A stretch of 64,000 nucleotides of DNA from Curtobacterium sp. MCPF17_002 (GCF_003234115.2 NZ_CP126251.1:2728001-2792000), one strand, 5' to 3'; counted from the first letter of the stretch, positions 17,315 to 25,821 are shown. A program made the numbers and translations. The notes: generated from the sequence alone by a model not told the origin.

Positions 17315-19038
17315 TGGGGCATCCTAACTCCGAGGTCCGACGTGTGGCGCTGGGCGATGTCGGCGACGGCCCGCTCGAGGTTCGGGTCCTCACCACGGGC
17401 GAGGCCCGCGTACTCCAGGGTGTACTCCGGCTCGTCCGTGTCGGCCGTCGTCCTCTTCGGTACGACCTTCACCCACACGCGTCGGCGCGGGACGAAGAGC
17501 GAGGTCAGCAGGCCGAGCACGGACAGCACCGCGAACCCGGCGACGAACAGCTGCGACGGGTCGTGGTGCACGTCGAGCGAGACGTACCGCTTCACCCCGT
17601 CGAACGTGATCGACCCGGCACCGTCCGGCAGGGTCTTCGTCTGCCCCGGCTTCAGGGCGATGCTCGCGGTGTCGGACTGTCGGCCCGCGATCTGGTCGAG
17701 TCCGCTGGTGTCGAGCGTGTAGACGCTCTGCGGCACGCCGCTGTCGAGGCCGAGGTCGCCCGTGTACACCTGCAGCGTCAGCAGCGGGTTCTGGGTGTCC
17801 GGGTAGGCGCTGGAGTAGGCGCCCGTGGAGAGCTTCGACGCGGTCGGGTAGAAGAACCCGACCATGCCGAGCTGGTCCGGCAGCGCGTCCGGCACCTTGA
17901 TGACGCCGGTGGACGTGTAGTTCGAGTCCTCCGGCAGGAAGGGCACGACGTCCTTGAACGCCACGTTGCCCTTGCCGTCACGCACCGTGACCGACATCGC
18001 GTAGCCGTTGCCGAGGAGGTAGACGTTGGTGCCGCCGACGCTCACCGGCTCGTTCACGCCGAGCCGGCTGGTCTTCGCCGCCTCGCCTTGCTGTCGCGTC
18101 GTCACCGTCGCCGAGTAGTCGAGCGCCTGGCCGAGGGCGTCGAGGTTCCGCTCCTCGTACTTCGTGACGAACTTGTCGAGCGTCAGGTTGTAGCCCTTGA
18201 GGTCCGTCTGCTGGAACCAGCGCCCCGGGTTGAACGAGTCGTACGAGCCGAGCACGTTCGAGAACGTCTGCCCCTCGACGAGCAGCCGTTGGCCGGTGTA
18301 GCCGAACCCGCCGCCGACGCCGACCGCCAGGAGCACGCCCACCAGGGCCGCGTGGAACACCAGGTTGCCGGTCTCGCGCAGGTAGCCGCGCTCCGCGCTC
18401 ACCGAGTCGCCGAAGCGCTCGGTCCGGTACCCGGACCGCTTGAGGATCGCGATGGCACGCGTCACCGCGTGGTCGACGGACGGGAGGCCCGTGGCCGCGT
18501 CCGTCCCGCCGGCACCGGTCGTGACCGTGTCCGGGTTCACTGCCACGCTGCGGTAGCCCGCCAGTCGCGACAGACGGACGGGCGTCTTCGGCGGCCGGGT
18601 GCGGAGCGCCTGCCAGTGGTGCTTCGTGCGCGGGACGATGCAACCGATCAGCGAGACGAAGAGCAGCAGGTAGATCGCCGAGAACCACACCGAGGTGTAG
18701 GTGTCGAAGACCTGCAGCTTGTCGAGCACCGGGAAGAGCTGCGGGTGGTCGGCCTTGTACTGCACCACGCCGTTCGGGTCCGCCGTGCGCTGCGGCACCA
18801 GGGAACCCGGGATCGCCGCGAGGGCGAGCAGCATGAGGAGGAAGAGCGCCGTCCGCATGCTCGTGAGCTGTCGCCAGAAGAAGCGGACGTAGCCGATCGG
18901 ACCGAGCTTCGGCTGGTTGACGCCGGAGTCGCCGTCGCCGGGTTCGACCGGGCCCGAGCCGTCGACGTGGTCGGACGGTCGCTGTGGATCCGCCGTCGTG
19001 TCGGTGGAGTCGATGTCGGGTTCAGACTGCGGGGACAA
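17311..19038 (-). CDS. resB: Cytochrome c biogenesis protein ResB
   Basis: The 575-residue partner of CcsB in system II has an N-terminal cytosolic stretch rich in Asp and Pro. Three early membrane helices follow, beginning with FFWRQLTSMRTALFLLMLLA near residue 53, then a large external domain and a last helix near residue 500 (LFVAGFAVLSVLGLLTSLF). The start TTG at 19036-19038 overlaps the ccdA end by 17 bases; it is the first start giving the family N-terminus, but a later one is possible. Confidence 0.93.
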   Translation of the reverse strand: MSPQSEPDIDSTDTTADPQRPSDHVDGSGPVEPGDGDSGVNQPKLGPIGYVRFFWRQLTSMRTALFLLMLLALAAIPGSLVPQRTADPNGVVQYKADHPQLFPVLDKLQVFDTYTSVWFSAIYLLLFVSLIGCIVPRTKHHWQALRTRPPKTPVRLSRLAGYRSVAVNPDTVTTGAGGTDAATGLPSVDHAVTRAIAILKRSGYRTERFGDSVSAERGYLRETGNLVFHAALVGVLLAVGVGGGFGYTGQRLLVEGQTFSNVLGSYDSFNPGRWFQQTDLKGYNLTLDKFVTKYEERNLDALGQALDYSATVTTRQQGEAAKTSRLGVNEPVSVGGTNVYLLGNGYAMSVTVRDGKGNVAFKDVVPFLPEDSNYTSTGVIKVPDALPDQLGMVGFFYPTASKLSTGAYSSAYPDTQNPLLTLQVYTGDLGLDSGVPQSVYTLDTSGLDQIAGRQSDTASIALKPGQTKTLPDGAGSITFDGVKRYVSLDVHHDPSQLFVAGFAVLSVLGLLTSLFVPRRRVWVKVVPKRTTADTDEPEYTLEYAGLARGEDPNLERAVADIAQRHTSDLGVRMPQ

Positions 19039-19762
19039 AGCTCTGGATCACCGACCCCGCGCTCGACATGACGGCCGACCAGATTCCGGTGACCATGAGC
19101 AGACCGATGACGATCAGGATCGCTCCTCCGATGATGTTGACGATGCGCATGTGGCGCTTCACGGCGCGGATGGCGCCCGTGGCCCAGCCGGCGCCGAGCG
19201 CGACGAGGACGAACGGGATGCCGAGGCCGAGGCAGTACGCGACCCCGAGCCACATCCCCTGCCATGCACTGCCGGACTGCACGCTGAGCAGGTTGATCGC
19301 GGCGAGCGTCGGGCCGAGACACGGGGTCCATCCGAGCCCGAACACGATGCCGAGCAGGGGTGCGCCGAGCAGACCGGTCGCCGGGGTCCAGCCCGGCTTG
19401 ATGGTGCGCTGCAGGAAGGTGAAGCGACCGACGAACACGAGCCCCATCGCGATCACGACGACGCCGAGGATCTGCGTGATGAGGTCACGCCAGCGGACGA
19501 GCCAGAACCCGAGTGCGCCGAACACGGTCGTGTACGCGACGAAGACGGCCGTGAAGCCGAGGATGAACAGCAAGACCCCGAGCACCACGCGACCGCGCCG
19601 CTGGCCGCCCTCGGCGACACCGCCCACGTAGCCGAGGTAGCCCGGCACGAGGGGCAGCACGCACGGCGACAGGAACGAGACGAGCCCGGCCAGTGCCGCG
19701 ACGGGGAGCGCCACGGCCATCTGCCCACTGAGGATCGCGTCGGCGAAGGGGTTGCTGGACAC
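19022..19762 (-). CDS. ccdA: Thiol:disulfide transporter CcdA
   Basis: The 246-residue six-helix membrane protein carries reducing power across the membrane to keep apocytochrome c and TlpA/ResA-type proteins reduced. The two redox Cys residues are in SFLSPCVLPLVPGYL near residue 33 and GLGWTPCLGPTLAA near residue 148. It starts with GTG at 19760-19762, 3 bases after the stop of the upstream thioredoxin-like lipoprotein gene. Confidence 0.95.
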   Translation of the reverse strand: MSSNPFADAILSGQMAVALPVAALAGLVSFLSPCVLPLVPGYLGYVGGVAEGGQRRGRVVLGVLLFILGFTAVFVAYTTVFGALGFWLVRWRDLITQILGVVVIAMGLVFVGRFTFLQRTIKPGWTPATGLLGAPLLGIVFGLGWTPCLGPTLAAINLLSVQSGSAWQGMWLGVAYCLGLGIPFVLVALGAGWATGAIRAVKRHMRIVNIIGGAILIVIGLLMVTGIWSAVMSSAGSVIQSFVPAV

Positions 19763-19765
19763 GGG

Positions 19766-20395
19766 TCAGGAAGCCCCGCCCGTGCTGGCGTCGGTCCCGA
19801 GTTCGTCGCCGACGAGGGTGTCGAGGATGGACGGCCCGTCGACGGCGCCGAGGACGCGCGCGGCGACCCGGCCCTTCTTGTCGAGGACGATCGTGGCGGG
19901 GACGGCGTTCGGCGCGACCTGCCCGGACAGCGCGAGCTGCATCTCGCCGGACTTCGCGTCGAGCACGGTCGGGTAGTCGATCCCGAAGGTGCGCTCGAAC
20001 GCTGCCGCCGTGGCCGCTTCGTCACGGACGTTCACGCCGATGAACTGGACGTCCTTGGCCGCGTACTCGTCGTGCACCTGGTTGAGGTACTTCGCCTCGG
20101 CACGGCACGGCGGGCACCCGGCGTACCAGAAGTTGAGGACGACGACCTTGCCCTTGAGCGCCTTCGACGAGACCGTGTCGCCGTCGGTGTCCTTCGCGGA
20201 GAAGTCGACGGCGTCGGTGCGCTTGTCGGCCGCGACCTCGGTCACGGCACCGTCACCGGAGATGTAGTTCTGCGTGGTGCCGTTGCCGTACTGCTTCGCC
20301 AGGTCGCCGCTGTCCGACGAGCACCCGGACAGGACGAGGGCGGCGGCCACCGCCGTCACCGCGAGGACCGCGAACCGCTTGCTGATGACGCTCAC
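19766..20395 (-). CDS. TlpA/ResA-type thioredoxin-fold lipoprotein
   Basis: The 209-residue protein is a lipoprotein (signal helix, then lipobox VLSGC at residues 21-25). Its AhpC/TSA-thioredoxin domain has the redox motif NFWYAGCPPCRAE near residue 95 and cis-Pro in NAVPATIVLD. It should reduce apocytochrome c haem-binding cysteines with electrons from CcdA. The GTG at 20393-20395 overlaps the stop of the phosphatase gene, as in the rest of this tightly packed operon. Confidence 0.93.
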   Translation of the reverse strand: MSVISKRFAVLAVTAVAAALVLSGCSSDSGDLAKQYGNGTTQNYISGDGAVTEVAADKRTDAVDFSAKDTDGDTVSSKALKGKVVVLNFWYAGCPPCRAEAKYLNQVHDEYAAKDVQFIGVNVRDEAATAAAFERTFGIDYPTVLDAKSGEMQLALSGQVAPNAVPATIVLDKKGRVAARVLGAVDGPSILDTLVGDELGTDASTGGAS

Positions 20396-21048
20396 ACTGC
20401 TCCTTCGTCGATCGCGGACGCGCGCAGTTCCTGCGCCGGGTCCGCGTACCCGACCTCGGTGAAACGGCCGGACGAGGTGGCGGGGACACGCTCGACGGTC
20501 GTGATGCTGGAGAGGTCGCAGCGGCGCTTCCTCGGGTCGTGCCAGAGCTGCTCGCCGGCCAGACGGCGGTGCACCATCCAGATCGGCAGCTGGTGGCTGA
20601 CGAGGACGACGTCGCCCTCGTCGACGCTCTCCCACGCGGTGGCGATGGCGGCGACCATGCGGTTCGCGATGGACTCGTACGCCTCGCCCCAGCTGGGCCG
20701 GAACGGGTTCGCGATCCACGGCCACTCCGCCGGGCGTCCGAGCGACCGCTTGGTGAACCCCGGGGGCTGACCCTCGTAGCGGTTCGTCGGTTCGATGAGC
20801 CGTTCGTCGAGCGCGACCTCGAGCCCGAAGGCCTCGGACCAGGGCGCCGCGGACTCCTGCGTGCGCTGCAGCGGGGAGGCGACGATCCGGCGGACGTCGA
20901 CGCCGGCGTCCTTCCACGCGGTCGCCGACGCGAGTGCCATCTGCTTGCCCAGGTCGCTCAGGCCGAAGCCCGGCAGACGCCCGTAGAGCACACGGTCCGG
21001 GTTGTGCACCTCGCCGTGACGGACGAGGTGGATTCGGGTCGCGGGCAT
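20392..21048 (-). CDS. Histidine phosphatase family protein
   Basis: The 218-residue phosphoglycerate-mutase-like phosphatase has the catalytic RHG in IHLVRHGEVHNP and the second catalytic His in VVLVSHQLPIWM. Its substrate cannot be told. It is the first gene of the cytochrome c maturation operon. The ATG at 21046-21048 is chosen because a TACACT box ends 7 bases upstream, so this promoter probably drives the whole phosphatase-tlpA-ccdA-resB-ccsB transcript from a leaderless start. Confidence 0.92.
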   Translation of the reverse strand: MPATRIHLVRHGEVHNPDRVLYGRLPGFGLSDLGKQMALASATAWKDAGVDVRRIVASPLQRTQESAAPWSEAFGLEVALDERLIEPTNRYEGQPPGFTKRSLGRPAEWPWIANPFRPSWGEAYESIANRMVAAIATAWESVDEGDVVLVSHQLPIWMVHRRLAGEQLWHDPRKRRCDLSSITTVERVPATSSGRFTEVGYADPAQELRASAIDEGAV

Positions 21049-21055
21049 GGGTTCC

Positions 21056-21061
21056 AGTGTA
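21056..21061 (-). promoter_or_regulatory. -10 box (TACACT) of the cytochrome c maturation operon
   Basis: TACACT on the minus strand ends 7 bases before the ATG at 21048. Confidence 0.55.
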
Positions 21062-21116
21062 GGTCGCCCAGCTGTTCCCACCGCCCGCACAGGCGATTCA
21101 CCGGATGCGGAACCGC

Positions 21117-22610
21117 TCAGCCGAGCTCGCCGGTCAGCCGCCGGTGCAGCGCCACCGAGCCGGTGTCGAGGTTCACCACCTCGACCGTGGAGCCGTGCTT
21201 CGCGAAGCGCTGCTCGACACCGTCGAGCGCGGCGACCGTGCTCGCGTCGAACACGTGCGCCTCGGACATGTCGATGACCACGTGCTCCGGGTCCTCGGCG
21301 TAGGAGAACCGGGTCACGAGGTCGTTCGACGACGCGAAGAACAGCGCTCCGCGGACCCGGTACCGCACCGTGCGCTCGTCGATCGGCTCTCGGACGACCG
21401 TCACGACGTGCGCGACCCGCCGGGCGAACACGAGGGCGGCGACCACCACGCCGACCAGCACGCCGGTGGCGAGGTTGTCGGTCGCGACGACGACCACGAC
21501 CGTGATGACCATCACCGCGGTCTCGCCGAGCGGCATCCGGCGGAGGGTGCGTGGCCGGATGCTGTGCCAGTCGAAGGTCGCGACGCACACCATGACCATC
21601 ACCGCGGTCAGGGCCGCCATCGGGATCTCGGCCACGATGTCGTGCAGCACGATCGTCAGCACGAGCACCGAGGCCCCCGCGGTGAACGTCGACACCCGTG
21701 TGCGCGCGCCGGCCGTCTTCACGTTGATCACCGTCTGGCCGATCATCGCGCAGCCACCCGTCCCGCCGAAGAACGCCGACGCGACGTTCGCGACGCCCTG
21801 CCCCCACGACTCGCGCCACTTGCTCGAGCCGGTCTCGGTGATCGAGTCGACGAGCTGCGCGGTGAGCAGGGTCTCGATGAGGCCGACGATCGCGACGCCG
21901 AACGCGTACGGCGCGATGAGCTGCAGCGTCTCGAAGCTGATCGGGGTGGTGATGCCGTTGAACCCCGGGAGCGCGGTCGGCAGCGCGCCCTCGTCGCCGA
22001 CCGTCGGCACCGCGATGCCGAACACGATCGTGACGGCCGTGATCACGACGACGGCGATGAGCGGTGCGGGGATCGCCTTCGTCAGGAACGGGAACCCGAC
22101 GATGATCGCCACCCCGAGCGCGGTGAGCGGCCAGACGATCACCGGCACGTCCCCGCCGAACAGGTTCGGCAGCTGGGCCGTGAAGATGAGGATGGCGAGG
22201 GCGTTCACGAACGCGACGTTCACGCTCCGCGGGATGAACCGCATCAGTCGCGCGACCCCGAGGAACCCGAGCACGATCTGGATCAGCCCGCCGAGGACGA
22301 TCGTCGGCACGAGGTAGGCGATGCCGTGGTCCCGCACGAGCGGGGCGATCACGAGGGCGACCGACCCTGCGGCGGCGGACACCATCGCCGGTCGCCCCCC
22401 GACGATCGAGATGACGATCGCGATCACGACGCTCGAGAAGAGCCCGACGGCGGGGTCCACGCCGGCGACCACGGAGAACGAGATCGCTTCCGGGATGAGC
22501 GCGAGGGCGGTGACCACGCCGGCCAGGACCTCTCGCGTGAGGAGTCGGGGCGAGCGCAGCGCACTGAGGACGCTCGGAGCGGTGGGGGCGTGGGTGATCA
22601 CGGACATCAC
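21117..22610 (-). CDS. SulP family anion transporter with STAS domain
   Basis: The 497-residue transporter has about eleven to twelve helices and the SulP segment LIPEAISFSVVAGVDPAVGLF near residues 38-58. A C-terminal STAS domain carries HVVIDMSEAHVFDASTVAALDG. SulP proteins import sulfate, bicarbonate or other anions; which one is not evident. GTG at 22610 and ATG at 22607 are both possible starts, 5 and 8 bases after a TAGAGT box. It diverges from a MerR gene over a shared dyad, so MerR control is likely. Confidence 0.92.
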   Translation of the reverse strand: MMSVITHAPTAPSVLSALRSPRLLTREVLAGVVTALALIPEAISFSVVAGVDPAVGLFSSVVIAIVISIVGGRPAMVSAAAGSVALVIAPLVRDHGIAYLVPTIVLGGLIQIVLGFLGVARLMRFIPRSVNVAFVNALAILIFTAQLPNLFGGDVPVIVWPLTALGVAIIVGFPFLTKAIPAPLIAVVVITAVTIVFGIAVPTVGDEGALPTALPGFNGITTPISFETLQLIAPYAFGVAIVGLIETLLTAQLVDSITETGSSKWRESWGQGVANVASAFFGGTGGCAMIGQTVINVKTAGARTRVSTFTAGASVLVLTIVLHDIVAEIPMAALTAVMVMVCVATFDWHSIRPRTLRRMPLGETAVMVITVVVVVATDNLATGVLVGVVVAALVFARRVAHVVTVVREPIDERTVRYRVRGALFFASSNDLVTRFSYAEDPEHVVIDMSEAHVFDASTVAALDGVEQRFAKHGSTVEVVNLDTGSVALHRRLTGELG

Positions 22611-22613
22611 CCA

Positions 22614-22643
22614 GAACTCTACCGTGACGTGAGGGTAGAGTTC
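22614..22643. promoter_or_regulatory. 10-bp inverted repeat overlapping both divergent -10 boxes
   Basis: GAACTCTACC (22614-22623) and GGTAGAGTTC (22634-22643) are perfect inverted repeats with a 10-base spacer. Each arm contains the TAGAGT -10 box of one divergent gene. The dyad is the probable MerR operator. Confidence 0.75.
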
Positions 22644-22648
22644 GGCGG

Positions 22649-23035
22649 GTGAGCACCACCATGCACATCGGCGAGTTGGCCGAGCGCGCCGGGATGTCCC
22701 TCCGCACCATCCGCCACTACGACGAGGTCGGCTTGCTCGTCCCGAGCGGCCGGACGACGGGCGGGTTCCGCGTCTACACCGAGCAGGACCTCGAGCGGCT
22801 GCTGGTGATCCGGCGCATGAAGCCGCTCGGGTTCACCCTCGAGGAGATGGCCGAGCTGCTCCGCGTCGTGGACGGCCTCGCGGCGAAGGACCCCGACGAC
22901 GAGCCCGCGCTCGCCGCGCGGCTCGACGAGTTCCTGGTGGACGCTCGTGCCCGGCACGCGAAGCTCGTCGAGCGGGCGGGCATGGCCGAGGAGTTCATCG
23001 GCACCCTCGGAACGCTCCGCGCCTCACTCCCCTGA
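22649..23035 (+). CDS. MerR family transcriptional regulator
   Basis: The 128-residue regulator has the MerR HTH and wing (IGELAERAGMSLRTIRHYDE, then GFRVYTEQDLERLLVIRRMK) and a coiled-coil dimer helix to about residue 115. It has no Cys cluster, so it is not a metal sensor of the classic kind. It probably controls itself and the divergent SulP gene through the dyad in the 38-bp gap. GTG at 22649 lies 7 bases after a TAGAGT box (22636-22641), so it is probably leaderless. Confidence 0.93.
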   Translation: MSTTMHIGELAERAGMSLRTIRHYDEVGLLVPSGRTTGGFRVYTEQDLERLLVIRRMKPLGFTLEEMAELLRVVDGLAAKDPDDEPALAARLDEFLVDARARHAKLVERAGMAEEFIGTLGTLRASLP

Positions 23036-23039
23036 TCGT

Positions 23040-23249
23040 TCAGCGTCCGGGGAGATCTCCGGCGTCGATGAGGCGCGCACGCTCGCGGCGTGCGGTGCGC
23101 CATTCCGCACTCCGGCGGATCAGCTCATCGTGCTCCCAGATGAGTCGGCGGGCCTTCCACGGGCGGAAGCGGTACCTCCGTCGGACCCGTTCACGCCACT
23201 CTTCCTGCCGACGCGCCACCAGCACCAGCACCGGGTCCTCGACCGTCAT
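23040..23249 (-). CDS. Small Arg-rich protein of unknown function
   Basis: The 69-residue protein is rich in Arg, Trp and Glu (RRQEEWRERVRRRYRFRPWK) and mostly helical. I recognise no family. Its ATG overlaps the stop of the upstream membrane gene in ATGA, and the overlapping AGAAGG supplies a ribosome-binding site, so the two are translated together. Composition is like the neighbours. Convergent with merR, 5 bases away. Confidence 0.6.
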   Translation of the reverse strand: MTVEDPVLVLVARRQEEWRERVRRRYRFRPWKARRLIWEHDELIRRSAEWRTARRERARLIDAGDLPGR

Positions 23250-23584
23250 CCTTCTTCCCTTCCCGTGATCAGCCCCAGCACCATCGTGCCGAGCGCGGCG
23301 TCATCACCGCGAAGTATTCGCATGTCGTACATCGCCTCGGCGCCCATCGAGCCGATCTCCGCGCGTCCGATGTCGCCGGCACAGGCCTGGTCCACCGTCC
23401 ACACGAACCGAGCCCACGCACGGTCCCGCTCCTCACGCGCCACGTCCCGACGCCACCGCAGCACCGCCCACACTCCCCCGACCATCCCGGCGACCAGCGT
23501 CAGGGCCGCCGCCGCCAGCGCCGCGACCACCGTCGCCACCGCCGCGGGCGGCCAGGCCGCGAGCCCCTCCACCCCTGCCGTCAT
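23246..23584 (-). CDS. Hypothetical protein with one N-terminal membrane helix
   Basis: The 112-residue protein has a hydrophobic segment at about residues 14-44 (VATVVAALAAAALTLVAGMV) followed by VLRWRRDVAREERDRAWARF, an Arg/Glu-rich helix. No known family is recognised. The ATG at 23582-23584 follows GGGAGG at good spacing. It is first of a coupled two-gene unit. The region upstream to aspS (about 160 bases) holds only the aspS promoter and presumably this unit's own. Confidence 0.65.
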   Translation of the reverse strand: MTAGVEGLAAWPPAAVATVVAALAAAALTLVAGMVGGVWAVLRWRRDVAREERDRAWARFVWTVDQACAGDIGRAEIGSMGAEAMYDMRILRGDDAALGTMVLGLITGREEG

Positions 23585-23730
23585 CCGGGGCCTCCCTCCG
23601 GCTCGCGTCCTGGCCACGTCGAGAACGCTACGGACGCGCACGCGCCACCACGTGCCTCCAGGCAGACCCGTGGAGAACCGCGGACGCGAGCCGACCTGTG
23701 GAGGAACCAGCACCGCCGGAGCCGGACCGA

Positions 23731-23736
23731 TAGACT
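23731..23736 (+). promoter_or_regulatory. -10 box (TAGACT) of leaderless aspS promoter
   Basis: TAGACT ends 8 bases before the GTG at 23745. No ribosome-binding site is seen. Confidence 0.55.
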
Positions 23737-23744
23737 CGACCACC

Positions 23745-25085
23745 GTGATCGAACGCACCCGCATCGCCGACCTCGCCGCACTCCCTGACGGCCCCGTCTC
23801 CGTCGCCGGATGGGTGGAGACCGTCCGAGACCAGAAGAAGGTCCAGTTCGTCGTGCTCCGCGACGAATCCGGCGCCGCACAGCTCGTCAACCCCGCCACC
23901 CGCGACGCCGAGGACGGCGACGACGCCGCTCAGCTCGCGCTCGGCATCACCAACGAGATCTCCGGCCTCGCGCACGGCACCTTCGTGCACGTGCGGGGCA
24001 ACCTGAAGCACGACGAGCGCGTCAAGCTCGGTGGGCTCGAGGTCAAGGTCGGCTCGCTCGAGGTGATCAGCGCCGCGATCCCGGAGACCCCGATCGCCGA
24101 CGACTCCTCGCTCGACAAGCGCCTCGACTGGCGCTTCCTCGACCTGCGCAACCGCAAGCAGAACCTCATCTTCCGCATCCAGACGACGATGGAGCACGCG
24201 TTCCGCACCTACTGGGTCGAGCGTGACTACATCGAGATCCACACCCCGAAGCTGATGGCCTCGGCGTCCGAGTCGCGCGCCGAGCTCTTCCAGCTCGAGT
24301 ACTTCGAGACGACGGCCTACCTCGCCCAGTCGCCGCAGAACTTCAAGCAGATGGCGCAGCCGGCCGGTTTCGGTGCGGTCTTCGAGATCGCCGACGCCTT
24401 CCGTGCCGACCCGTCCTTCACGAGCCGTCACGCGACCGAGTTCACGAGCATCGACGCCGAGTTCTCCTGGGTCGAGTCGCACCAGGACGTCATGGCCATG
24501 CACGAGGAGCTCCTCGTCGCCGGGTTCACGGCGGTCAAGGAGAAGCACGGCAAGGACATCGAAGAGGTCTTCGGCTTCGAGTTCGTCGTCCCGACCGCGC
24601 CGTTCCCCCGGGTGACCCTGGCCGAGGCCCGCAAGATCGTCGCCGACAGCGGCTACGAGGTCGTGCGCGCCGACGGTGACCTCGACCCCGAGGGCGAGCG
24701 CCGCGTGAGCGCCTGGGCGAAGGAGCACCACGGGTCGGAGTTCGTCTTCGTGACCGACTACGACGCGTCGATCCGGCCGTACTACCACATGCGTCACGCC
24801 GACGACCCGACGCTCACGAACAGCTACGACCTGCTGTTCAACGGTGCCGAGATCTCGACCGGCGCGCAGCGTGAGCACCGCGTCGAGACCCTGACGGCGC
24901 AGGCCGTCGAGAAGGGCCTCGACCCGGAGGAGCTCGGCTGGTACCTCGACTTCTTCCGCTACGGCGTCCCGCCGCACGGTGGGTTCGGCATGGGCCTCGC
25001 GCGCGTGCTCATGCTCGCGCTCCACGAGCCGTCCATCCGCGAGGTCACGTACCTGTTCCGCGGCCCGACGCGCCTCACCCCGTAG
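23745..25085 (+). CDS. aspS: Aspartyl-tRNA synthetase, archaeal/eukaryotic type
   Basis: The 446-residue class II synthetase charges tRNA with aspartate. It has an N-terminal OB fold, class II motif 1 around RIQTTMEHAFRTYWVERDYIEIHTPKL, motif 2 in FEIADAFRADPSFTSRHATEFT, and motif 3 in GFGMGLARVLMLALHE. It lacks the roughly 130-residue GAD insertion of bacterial AspRS (about 590 residues), so it is the archaeal-like form. That form is often non-discriminating and also makes Asp-tRNA(Asn). The GTG at 23745 has a -10 box at leaderless spacing. Confidence 0.94.
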   Translation: MIERTRIADLAALPDGPVSVAGWVETVRDQKKVQFVVLRDESGAAQLVNPATRDAEDGDDAAQLALGITNEISGLAHGTFVHVRGNLKHDERVKLGGLEVKVGSLEVISAAIPETPIADDSSLDKRLDWRFLDLRNRKQNLIFRIQTTMEHAFRTYWVERDYIEIHTPKLMASASESRAELFQLEYFETTAYLAQSPQNFKQMAQPAGFGAVFEIADAFRADPSFTSRHATEFTSIDAEFSWVESHQDVMAMHEELLVAGFTAVKEKHGKDIEEVFGFEFVVPTAPFPRVTLAEARKIVADSGYEVVRADGDLDPEGERRVSAWAKEHHGSEFVFVTDYDASIRPYYHMRHADDPTLTNSYDLLFNGAEISTGAQREHRVETLTAQAVEKGLDPEELGWYLDFFRYGVPPHGGFGMGLARVLMLALHEPSIREVTYLFRGPTRLTP

Positions 25086-25131
25086 TCGCTCGCGGCCCCG
25101 GCCGCCTCGCGCGGCCCCGGCCGCACACGGT

Positions 25132-25178
25132 GAGCAGCAATGGTCGCCTCCCCGATGGGGAGGCGACCATTGCTGCTC
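25132..25178. terminator. Perfect 22-bp hairpin downstream of aspS
   Basis: GAGCAGCAATGGTCGCCTCC and two further C bases pair with their exact complement across a 3-base GAT loop. It lies 46 bases after the aspS stop and convergent with the gene at 25221. No T-run follows, so it may be a bidirectional terminator or RNA-stabilising element. Confidence 0.65.
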
Positions 25179-25220
25179 GCGAAGCGCGTCGCGACGCGAC
25201 CGGGGCCTGGAGGCGCGGGG

Positions 25221-25514
25221 CTAGGCCTCCCAGTCGATGGCCGCCCGCCCCGTGACGAGGCCCCGGATCTCCGCTGCCGCGGCCTGGTGCTGCGGGTGGA
25301 CCTGGTACTCGTCGAGGCCGGCGAGGTCGTCGAAGGTCGCGACGACGGCGACGTCCTGGTTCTTCCCCGGGTACGCGACGTTCTCGACGACCTCGAGCGA
25401 GCGGATGGACCCGACGGTCCCGACGAGCCCGACGAGGAGCTCGCGGATGCGTGCGATCGACGTGGCGCGGTCGAGGTCCTCCCGCAGGGTCCAGGAGACG
25501 ACGTGGTGGATCAT
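25221..25514 (-). CDS. Dabb family (stress-responsive A/B barrel) protein
   Basis: The 97-residue protein is a small ferredoxin-like dimeric alpha/beta-barrel domain (MIHHVVSWTL at the start, DVAVVATFDDLAGLDEYQVH in the middle). Members range from stress proteins to small-molecule enzymes; the function here is unknown. Its ATG overlaps the glutaredoxin-like gene stop (ATGA), so the two form an operon. The stop lies inside a GGAGGCGCGG-type repeat fragment at 25205-25231. Confidence 0.9.
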   Translation of the reverse strand: MIHHVVSWTLREDLDRATSIARIRELLVGLVGTVGSIRSLEVVENVAYPGKNQDVAVVATFDDLAGLDEYQVHPQHQAAAAEIRGLVTGRAAIDWEA

Positions 25515-25765
25515 GCTCGGGCCTCGGCCTTCTCGAGGGCACGCGCGAGCCGGTCGGCGTCGACGTGCCAGTTGCTGTGGACACGCCCGTCGATCAGGAC
25601 GACCGGGATGTCCTCCGCGTACTCCACGCGGAGCGCGTCGTCGTCGAGGATGGACAGCTCCTGGAGGGTCGTTCCGGGGTGGCTCGCCACCACGCGCTCG
25701 ACGACCGGACGGGCGTCGTCGCAGAGGTGGCAGCCGGGCTTCGTCAGGAGGGTCACTGCGGGCAT
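25511..25765 (-). CDS. Glutaredoxin family protein
   Basis: The 84-residue thioredoxin-fold protein has the redox motif KPGCHLCDDA near residue 9 and cis-Pro in DIPVVLIDG, matching the DUF836/GlrX family. It would handle thiol-disulfide exchange in the cytosol. The ATG at 25763-25765 follows a TACGCT box by 6 bases, so the two-gene operon with the Dabb gene is probably leaderless. Confidence 0.92.
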   Translation of the reverse strand: MPAVTLLTKPGCHLCDDARPVVERVVASHPGTTLQELSILDDDALRVEYAEDIPVVLIDGRVHSNWHVDADRLARALEKAEARA

Positions 25766-25771
25766 GGCTTC

Positions 25772-25777
25772 AGCGTA
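25772..25777 (-). promoter_or_regulatory. -10 box (TACGCT) of leaderless glutaredoxin operon
   Basis: TACGCT on the minus strand ends 6 bases before the ATG at 25765. Confidence 0.5.
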
Positions 25778-25821
25778 GCCGCCCCGCGAAACGCGGCACT
25801 GCGCATGCAATGGGGCTGCGC

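Noticed and set aside
17315..17330. Independent leaderless promoter for ccsB (TAGGAT before the GTG)
   Set aside because: The box is the coding end of resB and the genes overlap by GTGA; it may be chance, so it is not listed as a feature.
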